Shown: piece after piece, positions 9,876 through 20,800 of the stretch
How the letters are laid out: each line of letters starts with the position of its first letter
How positions within the stretch are numbered: position 1 is the stretch's first letter
Translations under genes and position numbers: made by a program
The notes under the pieces: model-generated
What the model was told of the DNA's origin: nothing
Seen by the model: only the letters and a program-made list of their open reading frames with translations
Database searches by the model: none
Assembly (NCBI GenBank): GCA_963920635.1
Contig: OY987299.1
Coordinates: 121,521,373-121,585,372, forward strand
Length of the DNA: 64,000 nucleotides
From: Pseudeuparius sepicola
Lineage: Eukaryota; Arthropoda; Insecta; Coleoptera; Anthribidae
Direction: 5' to 3'

Positions 9876-9914
9876 GTTTACGTCAGGCGTAAAAGTTGCT
9901 CGATTTTAGTATAG

Positions 9915-10181
9915 CAAACGTCGAAAACAAAAAAAAAATACCCAGACATTTCAAGAGGGAAAATAGCGAAAGCAATATAAGCATTTTACACGAAAACTAA
10001 AGTGAACAAGCAACACGCCTTTGACTGCAAGCTTCAAATGAATATGCTAAAAATGTCTGTGTGCGCAATAGGCGTTAAATTGTTAGGGAGTTACTAAATC
10101 GCTAATTCACGTGTAAATGCTACCAACTTAAATTCAGCCTTACTACTATAATAATATGCTCTGCTAATACCAGCGCACGAG
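9915..10181. other. No gene seen
   Basis: AT-rich DNA between two mobile elements. The word TATGCTCTGCTAATAC near 10156 recurs at about 13656. No exon or RNA gene is visible. Confidence 0.4.
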
Positions 10182-11345
10182 GCCAACGATAAAGACAGGC
10201 CACGGCGCTAACGCATAATCGCGTAGTCACGTGACCAACTTAGGCATTTTTGGAGATAAGTAGAAAAAACAAATTTCGTAACAATTTGGCAAGTTTTCTT
10301 TCATCTATTACATTATTGGTTTTGTGCATCCAAGCTTTCTCTAATTGTTTTTTCCAAAATTTTCAACCTGCCTCAGCTGTTTTGGGCTGAGAGTTAAACG
10401 GCACTGCACTCACAATATTTTGACACTTCTCAAAAATTGTTGGGACTTCACCTTCCTTTAGCTTAGGTGATATTCTCTATAGGTATTTTCCTCCCACAAC
10501 ACATTTGTCCACTTTAATTATTGTTTCACTTTCTTGAAAATGTGTTAGTCACACCACAGAATATTTTCTGTGGTCACACATACTTAAGGGTTTTTTAGAA
10601 ATTAAATCTCAGTTTGTTATGGCGACACTTTCTTCCTGGCTTTTGTAATATGTATAAATATAATATAAACAGACTCAATATTTGGTATTTAGGTTATGTT
10701 TTACGAAATAAAAATGAAAACTAACCTCAGTAGGTACTAGTAGGTCTCAGTTGTTCGGCAGCGTGAAAGACCGAATAGATAAACCGTATCGGGGCGTGGG
10801 TCGACAATGAAAATCAACGGTTAAGTACAACACTAATTTATTTCGCACAAGGTGAATGGTGAATACAATAAATACACAAACCCGAACGTGGTCAAAGGGA
10901 ACGGCTTCCAGCCACCCGGACCGTCTGAACTCGCGGATCTCCCGTAAGCAGTTCACCCCTCTGTGAATCAGGCTCCACTGTCCAATACGGTCCATGTCCA
11001 TAATAGTCCATTCCGGAATTCCGGGCTCCCTATTCTGTGGTTCAGGGGAGAATTCCCCTTTACAGCGCTCACGCGTCGGTGCGAGCGGCACCAATACTCT
11101 TGGACGCCACGACTCCCACCCAGAGGCCATAATAACACCTGGGCGGTTCCCCTCCGCCAGGACACACGCGCACTAGACACAAACTTGTTTCTAAAATATA
11201 AACTAAGACGTTTAAAAACACTTTAAACATTGAAAACTTCTCAAAACCCAAGCTGCCGCTTTCAGTTATGTGACAAATGACATGTAACGTCTGACTAAGA
11301 TGGTCACGTGATTTTTGTGCGCCAGGGCCTGTCTTTATAGTAGGC
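10182..11345. mobile_element. TIR element, ~1.16 kb, family unclear
   Basis: The left end has ATAAAGACAGGCCACGGCGC, then TCACGTGACCA after a variable stretch. The right end has the inverted TGGTCACGTGA, then GCGCCAGGGCCTGTCTTTAT. The exact outer ends are uncertain by a few bases because the next element's arm abuts. The GC-richer inner half (10740-11170) gives long ORFs on both strands, but none resembles a protein I know. Confidence 0.55.
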
Positions 11346-13245
11346 CTTGACCAAGAACGGTAGACGCAAAGGATTGCTCGATCGGGCAAATCTCTCCGCC
11401 GGCGTGACGTCACCGCTAGACTGCTATCTGCTAAGCGCGCCGGGAGCTACCGTTTAAAATATAGAAAGGGTGGGTTTTCTGTGGATGTTCTGTGTTTTTG
11501 AGCTACTTTTGCCAATCCTTTGATTTTTACACACTATTAAGAGTACAGAGAACTTTTATTTTTTACTTAGAATGTATCAAGTCCTTAGTTTATATAATTG
11601 CCAATATATGGAATAATTGCATAGAAGAAAATTTCGAAAATAGTTATTTATGTACCAAGGCACTGAAGTTCAACTTTTTATGACTCATGTGGAAATTATG
11701 ACGGTAAGTATGATACTAATCTTTTGCGATATTATTTTATAAATTAATATTAAAAATAATGTATGCCAAATTTTAGTTTCAATTTATTACGAGTATAATA
11801 CTCTTAATAAACACTATGAAAATTATGTTTCACAAAAGGTTCGATAAAAGGCGCTTATAGGACTTGACATTTGGTTTTATTGCACCTGTACTGGTACACA
11901 CTCTGTGATGCCTGTTTTACATTGACAATTTCTTCATGAATTAATTCATGAAGTCACTTCAAGGGTAAATTATTATAAAAAGTCGTGTATTACACTGGCA
12001 ATTTCTTCATGAATTAATTCATGAATTTCTTCATGAAGTTACTTCACGAATTAGAGCATGTCCTATTTTCCGTCAAGTTTTGCGTGAACTTCAGGAGTAC
12101 TAACATTGAAAATTTGAACACAAGGAAGGTTATATTTTGATACTAGTTTTGTTTGAGGCATTAGACGAGAAAGAGGAGAGTACATAGTTTTAAAGATAAT
12201 ATACTTAGATAAAAAGTGTGTGAAATGTTACAATATGTTTTATTTATGTATTCCGCTGCCAAGGCACAGCTCCCTCATTCACGAAATAATCACAAAACTC
12301 CTCTTGGGCAGCAACGCAAGCATGTCTTGGTGAGCATGTTTGGTAAGAAAGTCCAAATTGAAATATATAGTCTTTATCAAGCTCTTCTAGGATGGAAGTA
12401 GGACATTCGGGTCTCAAAAATTATGTAATGTGCAACATGCCAATGTTATGGTTTGCACTTTTTCCACATTCAAATTAATTTTAGTCAAAAAACTCTAAAT
12501 CGTTTGGCTAAAATGCCAAATGCATTTTCAACTACTCTTCTTGCCAGATTTAATCTGTAGTTAAAGAAGCTTTGGATGAAGATGGAAAGGTTAAACTCTT
12601 TTACCTAGCAGTTCACTCTGTAAATCTCTCATAGTCATTTTCCGTAAAATGACGAGAACAAATATGACTGTTGTTAGGGTTGAAATTGTCCATTCTTTTA
12701 CATCTTGCCACCCATGCTCTCCTAATCGTTTGTGAAACCATATCTTTTGACTTGGGGAAGGTATGGAACATAATATTTTCGCCTGCTTTTTTTTAAGCGT
12801 AAGTTGTATTACAACCATAAACATCACACCTCGTTCCTGTCATAATGTATTCTAAATAAATAATAAAAATAAAGTATAGGGTAAAGTGTATTTAAAATGA
12901 TAAAATATAAGTACCTATAATGGCACAAAACATTCGATATTAGAGAGATAATTTGACAAAATATATTAGTTCTTACGTTTTTAATACTAAGCAAGATGGT
13001 ACTAATTTAGTATGTCCTTTTCTGGGGTATAAATATTCAATAATAGATTGAAAACTAAAAACAGGTTACATAAAATAAAGAAAACACAGTCAAAACCCGC
13101 GTCAAAACCCGCACCGCTGATGTACAAATAACACCGTTAGTCTAGCGGTGACGTCACACCCATCTGCCGACTGGCGAACATTACGCTTACGAGATCGAGC
13201 AATCCTGTGCGTCTACCGTTCTTGGGCCTTGACCAGCGCATATAA
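11346..13245. mobile_element. ~1.9-kb inverted-arm element with PIF/Harbinger transposase remnant
   Basis: The left arm (11341-11425) contains CCAAGAACGGTAGACGCA, GGATTGCTCGATC, and GTGACGTCACCGCTAGACT. The right arm (13135-13240) contains the same words inverted. Between them, on the minus strand, is a piece of Harbinger-type transposase (12487-12562). Also inside are short palindromes of TTCATGAATTAATTCATGAA type (about 11934-12056). Outer boundaries are approximate. Confidence 0.5.
12487..12562 (-). pseudogene. PIF/Harbinger transposase C-terminal remnant
   Basis: The minus-strand frame reads NYRLNLARRVVENAFG followed by ILAKRFRVF and a TGA. RRVVENAFGIL is the conserved block near the C terminus of HARBI1-type nucleases, covering the last acidic catalytic region. 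Sequence on either side is degraded; an adjacent minus-strand ORF at 12591-12827 may be decayed upstream sequence but shows no motif. Not functional. Confidence 0.7.
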
Positions 13246-14480
13246 AACAACCAGCAAAATTACTCCCCATGGCGGGAAAATTCTGCGCACCTGTTCGCGC
13301 AGCCGCCATATGGGCATAGATTCTGTCAAATTGATGCAGTGTCGGGGCGATTGGGCAGTTCTTTTTTGGCTGTATGAGAGATATTACAGTGCCGTGGAGT
13401 GTGCTTTTTTGTAAATTGTGCTTTTTGCTAGTATCTTTAAATAAAGAATCCCAGGAAGGAGTAAAAGCTGCTTGTGCTTACCACACACTATATACTTTAC
13501 TAATACTACTCTGTATTTCTGAATTGATTTTCCCGACTACACCTCTGACTTCTATTCCACCAATATGGCTCAAGGTCATTGAATTTGCGGATGATTTCTC
13601 AATAGCGTCAATGGAGGAAGGTACAATCAACGGTTAAACTGCTAGTTGTTTTATATGCTCTGCTAATACTATCACAGTTCAGGGATATCCTGTGATACTA
13701 TGCTACAACCCTATTTATTCATTGCTAATAACCCTAATCGAAACCACCGAACAGCTAACGGCAGCCATCAGCCATTAACGGCCAATAAGCGTAAGCGCCC
13801 CAATTATAGCGCGGCAGTTCATGGAACCCCAAATTATATATATTGTTATCGCAAGGTACATTTTGTATACCTATAACGCGAAAAATATCTATATCGACAA
13901 AAGATTAATTTTTGTCCAAACAGGGCCTCATAGGCGCCCGCTTACATAGCCGCCATATTGTGTGCATTCTAGGGGATTTAGAGTGCAATCTAGGGGAAAA
14001 GCGAAATTTGTGGTGGGTACACAAAATGACATTTCACAACGACCAACCATGGCCCTCGTGCATTTGACAGCCAATGACGTGTGCGCCCAATATGGACGAC
14101 CTTTCGGTGAACATATATATTTAGCTTCAAATAGTATTTAGTTGGGACCCGTGATCTCACTGATTGGGACAAATGCTTGTAATAGAAAAGCAGTCCAGTT
14201 TATTTTACGAGGGCCGTGCTTCATTCATTATAACCATAGCCGTGTGAACGATGAAAGTAAATACCGATAATTACCGGTCCATAGCGTGAAATAATAAGAA
14301 ATCAATTTTAGGGCGGTAAAATTCAAATCCTACGCAGAGCTGCAAATACAAAGCAAGAAATTCCCCAAATGCGAGGTCCGAATGAAACAGCTGAATGAAC
14401 GAATGTCCAAGTTGATGTTTACGAACTTTCTCCTGACTTAACAATAAATTATCTATAAATTCAATTAAAATCCTGCTGAA
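13246..14480. other. Intergenic repeats upstream of Cul3
   Basis: No exon is visible. Dispersed repeat pieces at about 13930-14225 share GCATTCTAGGGG, AAAGCGAAATTTGTGGTGGG, CATTTGACAGCCAATGACGT and CAGTTTATTTTACGAGGGCC with regions near 2.4, 3.9 and 39.2-40.7 kb. Confidence 0.45.
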
Positions 14481-14812
14481 TTCGGTCCCCCGTTGCCCCC
14501 GAACTTATATCCGACGCCGAAGGTTTGGTAACACTCGCGCCCACCGAGCCCCAAAGAAGTGATCAGTGGCCCGTAAAAATGTCTGTCTGAAAAAAACTGG
14601 TACAATCGAAAAATAAAGACGGTGTTGTCAATTAATGGGACGAAATATGTTATTATTCATCGTACAAAGCTTATCACTCTCGTAAATCCAATCGCTATGA
14701 AGGACAGGATGTGTGTTCGCGAAAGTGATGTTTTCCAAGTGCTGATGATGGTCCTTTGAACGTTTTTCTCAATTTGGCCGTGCGAACCCGAAAAGGGAAT
14801 AAATAGCCAACA
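14481..14812 (+). promoter_or_regulatory. Likely Cul3 promoter / 5' UTR zone
   Basis: The last ~330 bp before the Cul3 ATG include a locally GC-richer patch (about 14485-14560) in otherwise AT-rich DNA and show no TE termini. There is no clear TATA box. The assignment rests only on position next to the first coding exon. Confidence 0.35.
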
Positions 14813-17800
14813 ATGTCAACCTTAAAAAGCGGCGGACAGACCAAAAAAGAGCCCAAGATGAGGATTCGTGCCTTTCCTGTAAGTTATAGCCAATCCAAAA
14901 TTACATTATTTATTATCATTATTGTGGACCTGCATAATTAAAGAATCTTTATTATCATATTACCATAATTAGGCCTCCCCCAGATCTGTCCTTCAGAAAT
15001 TTGAGTAGGTTCCTAATTTGTTTTTTCTAGTAAATCCTGCCTTGTTTGTTGCCCTACAATTTTCACTGATTGTTGAAGAAATGTCCCAGAAGAAAAACAA
15101 ATGCACAACTGTCATTTCAGGTCAAAAAAACTTCAAAAATTCATTGTCATTTTAAAACACCTTTTTAGCAATTATACAGGTTTAAGCTCACCCAAGATAC
15201 TTTATACTAAACTGAGCAGTTTTTATTTTAAATGCTTTCATGTATAACTCAATTTTTACCATGAGCGGACGTTCCGATTACTCAAATAGGTGGGATCCCC
15301 CTGGTGACAATGTAAAGTTCAACGCTGTGTTTGTGAGCAGATCTAATGGGATGTTTTCTCTTTTTAAGATGTCTATGGATGAAAAATACGTGGAGAGCAT
15401 ATGGACACTGCTAAAAAATGCTATCCAAGAAATTCAGAAGAAAAACAATTCTGGTCTTAGCTTTGAAGAGTTATATCGAAATGCGTACACTATGGTTTTA
15501 CACAAGCATGGCGAAAGGCTCTACAATGGGTTAAAAGAAGTTGTAACAAATCATCTGGAGCTCAAGGTATTATATATTATTAGTTTTCTGTGCTGTTGTC
15601 ATGTTCAATGTAGCTACAAATCTGAAAGCGCTTTGTAAATAGTGACATTGAACAGGTGATGCTCACAAATAGCACTAGGAAGCGATTTTTAGTAAGCGGA
15701 TTTAGCATATATTTATCTCCTTTTGTTTGTGCTTTTCAGTAGGGTCGAGTAGGGTGCAAGATGCCAGCTCGATCCCATTTTAGGGACCATACCTTTCCAA
15801 TAGAAAAGCGGTTTGCAATTTATTTGCCCATAAAATTTATATTTATATTTTATATTTTTCAATCTTCAGACTTCTAATTTTTAGGTTAGAATGTGGTGTC
15901 TTTGGGTCAAGTGGCAACAGTTTATTTGTCATTCACTGTACAGGGTGTTCCCGTATATTTTGACCCATCTCTAGAGCCTACATTTTTCGAATTAGAAAAA
16001 AATTACTGAAATGAAAGTTTTAGGGTTTTTTCTGAACCGCTACGATCTGTTACTAGATAAAACAAATGAGCGTCGCAATTTTATAAAAAAATATAAACTT
16101 ACTTTTTTTTAATGGAACACCCTGTATATTTGTGGATTTTTGAATTGCACGCATTTTTCCGATTCCAACAATATAAATATGTTATATGTTTGCTCTAAGC
16201 ATTTGCATGATATTCCAAATTGCAGATAAATACGATCTTTATATTTAATCAAGGTTGCCATGGAAAAACATTTCAACTTAGGCAAGGGCATTCCTGTCAA
16301 TCAATTATTTTTGGGACAATACACCTTGGTACCCTACAACTTTCATTTAAGTAATTTTTTTCTCACTCGAAAAATAGAGGCTCTAGGGGTGGGTCAAAAT
16401 ATACGGGAACACCCTGTACATAATTCGATTTTAGGCAAATAACCATTAATAACCGGTAAATACCGAACATGTTTACTTGATTCGGTTAGTATTGGTTATA
16501 GCTCTCTGACATCACAAAAAAGCCCTTCATACGCCTTTGTTATACCCGCCAATAACTACGGTGTTTATTACTCAACTCAGGAGCAGGGTAATAATTACGG
16601 CGGTTATTGAAAACAAATGTCATTTGAGATTTGACAACTTGTGAATTTGAATTTTCAAAACATATATTTGTTGATGTAGGCAAGTGTAGTCATTTCATAT
16701 TTTCGTGTATACTTACATTTGGCAACAGTGCCCGGCTTGTGGTATGTTGTCTCTGTCTGTTATCATACACAGCGCGACGCGGAATAGGGGTTAAAGGCAG
16801 CCCACACCCCTCTGCACACCTCAGGCGTCTCACCTTAGAGTGTTTAAGCGAATTTCAATGGTGACATTTGTTGGTTATTGAAGGGCTAAAATCAAAGATA
16901 ACCAGCAAGATAACCACGGTTAAAACCAAGCAATCGGCTATGATATTGGCACTTCAAAGTGATTTTTGACAGAAAGCACTACTTACCTAGCACTTTCAAA
17001 AACTCTAGGTACAATTTTTATACGATACATTTAACCGTCAAGCCAATTTAAATTAAATTTCATGTACACACTCACTTTAGACATACTGGAAATTTTTTGT
17101 TCATCGGGGTATTCAAATACTTGTCGGATTTTTTATCAATTCTCAAATGAACATTAATATAAGTTTTTCGTATTTCTAACTAATATTTCCGCACAATGGT
17201 AATTTCCAGAATTGTTGAAAATTGCCATCAAACTCGATCGGTTACTTTTATCCTTGTTTATGGATACTTTAGTAGTTACCCAATGCTTGACATTGACACA
17301 AGAATCTGACAGAAATACAATAGATGCAGGGGACAGAGTTTGCAAAAATTAAAGATGTCCAGCTATTTTTTGGTACATTTTAACATAAGAAAATTAATAT
17401 GCAACTGACTGGGCCACGGGACACTTTAATTTTTAGTGTCATCAGTTGCTTGTATCTAATATTGCTCTCATATCCTTATGGCTCTGTCACTCATTGGCTG
17501 ACTAGGGATTCCATAAACCAGGCTTTTATGATTGCATCCTGAAGTCGCGCCTTATTAGTCACTAGAAATTGCAGATTTTATATTTATTAATCCAAAGTTG
17601 GCAGCTTCACCTATTGACAGATGTTAGATATTAACCTTGCTGTTTTGTATGTCAGAACCGTCATATTTAGTTGTGATTTGAGATTGAGTTTGGAGCCTAA
17701 ATATAATATATTAGTGTTGGAGATAACCGATTACATTTTGATAAAATTGAGTATTTGGTACTCGAGCATATTATTCAATAATTATTGAGTGATAAGTCTA

Positions 17801-20800
17801 ATGAATTTTCATTCGAATTGAAATTATTCATATTCCACTTTGTTATGTTGTCAAGCGATTATAAATTCGAACGGTTGGCGGAAAAAAGATCGAAAATCAA
17901 AAGGTCGAATCACAATAGACCGAATCACAAAATGTCGAAAACAAAATATAGAAACTACAAAAGGTCGAATCACAAAAGGTCGAATCAAAAAAGATGGGAA
18001 GGCAAAAGGTCGAAACTACAAAAGGTCGAAACACAAAAGGTTGAATACAAAAGGTCGAATCACAAAAAGTCTAATCACAAAAGGTCAAATCGCAAAAGGT
18101 CGAATCACAAAAGGTCGAATTACAAAAGGTCGAATTGATAAAAACAATAATTATAATTTTTAGCGAGTACCTAATTGAAAATTATGAGTCGCGGCAACAC
18201 CAATATTGTGGGATTGGCGGAAAAAAGGTCGAAACACAAGAGGTAGAATCACAAAATATAAAAACTGCAAAAGACCGAATCACAAACAGTCGAATTGACA
18301 AAAAATAATTCTAATTTGTATCCACTAATTTGAAAATAGTGATTGGCGGAAAAAAAGTCGAAAATCCAAAGTTCGAAAATAAAAGGTCGAAACACAAAAG
18401 CAGGAAAAGCTTATTTTGTATAAACGAAAATGATTGTCAGTAGGTACCCATTTCTGACTTCAGCTTTGGCCAGAAGTGAGCGTCCCAGTTTTTTGAGACA
18501 CCATGTATATTTTGCGGCAAAATATACAGGGTGTCTCAAAAAACTGTGACGCTCACTTTTGGCCTATGATTTTTTTGAGACACCCTGTAGCTTTTGCGCA
18601 AAAGATACAGGGTGTCTAAAAAAATCATAGTCCTAAAGTGAGCGTCACAGTTTGTGTAAAAGATACAGGGTGTCTCAAAAAAATCTTAGGCCCAAAGTGA
18701 GCGTCACAGTTTTTTAATCACCCTGTATATTTTTCCGCGAAATATACAGGGTGTCTAAAAAATAATAATAATTTTCGTTTATAAATAAGAAGCCTCTGGC
18801 ATCGGCGTATAGCTGCAGTTTCAATTCCTTTCAATTATTGAAGACCAATTATTACATATCGAGTTTTAAAATTTCGACCTCTTGTGATTCGACCTCTTGT
18901 GATTCGATCTCTTGTGCTTCAACCTTTTGTGATTCGACCTTTTGTAGTTTCGACCTTTTGTGCTTCTACCTTTTGTTTTTCGATCTTTTGATTATTCTAC
19001 CTTTCTGTTTTCGAGATTTTTTTAAAATTTCGACCTTTTGTGTTTCGACCTTTTTTCCGCCAATCGATTCGAACCTAACTCGTAACTTGAGAGTTTCAGT
19101 CAATGACGTCAGAACCTATAGACAGGTTTGTTTTGAAAAACGCTTGACGCCCAGAACTAATCACAATCTAAACACTCCATTAAATTATTCCGAAAATGTT
19201 GCGAGATTGTCAGAAATTGCCCCTTTTTGTTGAGCCGTAGCGAACTTATTTCGACTCTGGGCTCTGACGCTGGCGTCGTTAGACCATCCCCCGAGTCTTC
19301 AGGTGAGGGTCCGATGCTTCCGGCGCCCCCAAACAAGAAAAAACATGCGATATCTAAGTGTGATTCTGGAGGAACTATAACCGGGAATCACTGGGTGTAT
19401 AGTTGGTTAATGGTTGACGTTCTGTCTTTGTAGCATGTTTTTAGAGTAGTATGGATATATTTAATCTTGGAGTCAAAATAAAGGGCATTTTAACAATGGG
19501 GCACCACGTCTATAGGTTTTGATGTCATTGGTTTCAGTAAAGAGTGCTGAATAAGTAATAAGTTCCTACCAAAGTGACGAATTCTGAACCTTAAATTCTG
19601 AATGATTATTAGTCATATTCTAGTAACTAAGTGATTTGTCATCACTTGATTTTTAAACTCGAGTGGTTGCGCAAATAATGGGGTTATGTCGGTTATTTAA
19701 ATTTAAATTTTACGAAAAAAATTCCTGTAATAACATGTGTGTATAAACATAAACCCTTTGAGATACAGAACGTTTAACAATATAACTATTGTCTTATCTT
19801 ATTTTTTATTGAAAAGAGATAGCCATTCAAACACTGGCAGAGAAGTTAATGTTGCATGCACATTGGTTATGGTTTAGAATATCGAGATGTTTTGGGGGCA
19901 TTAATGCGACCCTGAACCAAAAATGCAACCAATGTCAAAAACGGCCAATCTCTTCTGTTAAGAATAAGGTCTTGTCTGCACAATGTTTAGCACACATATG
20001 TTTTATATAAAAGTAACCAGTGGCAAATGTATGTAAAATTTGTTTTGGGGTGAACCCATAGATAATTTTTAATACCTAGGTCTTTTTAAACGGGTGTTCA
20101 GAAAATTCAGGTATATGTGTTGACTAAAATGTGCCACAGAGAAAATTTTTACAAATCTCAAGGATAAATATTACTTAAAATGAGGGGGTATGAAATACCA
20201 AAAATCTTTGGAGTTACAAACTGTGGCGCATATATTTACAAATTCCCCCGGACCCTGCCCTCTATGCACGCTGCTGAAAGTAAGTGTCAAACTGGATTTT
20301 TTTTGTGAATATGAATAGGGTAGGGTAGCTATAATTATCATAAATTATTGCTAAACCCTTTTTTTAAATATTTGTTGTAATATCATATTTTTGAGAGTTT
20401 ATCCAAAATTTAGTAGGAAAGCGATTTGAAAATGCTTACGATGTCACTAGAAACGCGACATTATTATTGATGTTTGTTTCTATTTTTTTTCATGTTTTTT
20501 TTTGTTTTGAAATGTCCCTTTGAATTTTCGTTCAAACTTTAAAATATTAAAAGGAGTGACACTGCATAATAATATCTCCAAATGGTCTGATTGTGTGTAG
20601 AGAGCAAGATAAGAATAACAACAACAAATAAAACATGATTGTTACAAGTTTTTTTTTAAATATTCTGTTCTCAATAACTTTTTTAACACAAATACTCTAA
20701 ACATCTAACAAAGTCAAATTTAGTTTATCTGGATTCTAAATCAAATTCTAGGTTAGGACAGATGTCTTGAATTCCTTGCACAACAATTTCTTGATGACGC

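Larger units (their letters stand above)
7429..9911. mobile_element. MITE family A, copy 1, carrying two nested insertions
   Basis: Family A has TIRs of about 45 bp starting TACTAAAATCGAGCAA and continuing CGTACGCCTGGCGTAAA, flanked by TA; an unbroken copy is 361 bp (53785-54145). Copy 1 has TA at 7427-7428 and 9912-9913. Its interior is interrupted by a pogo-like element (7542-9263) and by a second TIR element (9486-9875). Removing both restores the same sequence order as the unbroken copy. Short ORFs across this region (9345-9909) are not genes. Confidence 0.82.
15567..20751. other. Cul3 intron 2 (5.2 kb), TE-rich
   Basis: Beyond the elements listed separately (15939-16419 and 17864-19074), the rest is AT-rich DNA with no exon on either strand that I can support. 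Open frames at 18838-19233 and 19227-19433 are chance frames over repeats. Confidence 0.6.

Noticed and set aside
10747..11413. Several 70-127 codon ORFs on both strands
   Set aside because: GC-rich centre of a TIR element; frames overlap in all directions and none resembles a protein family I know.
17785..18163. Open frames encoding repeated [13 protein letters not shown] peptides
   Set aside because: They follow directly from the 15-bp tandem DNA unit and are open in two overlapping frames; there is no start context, splice signal or known protein.
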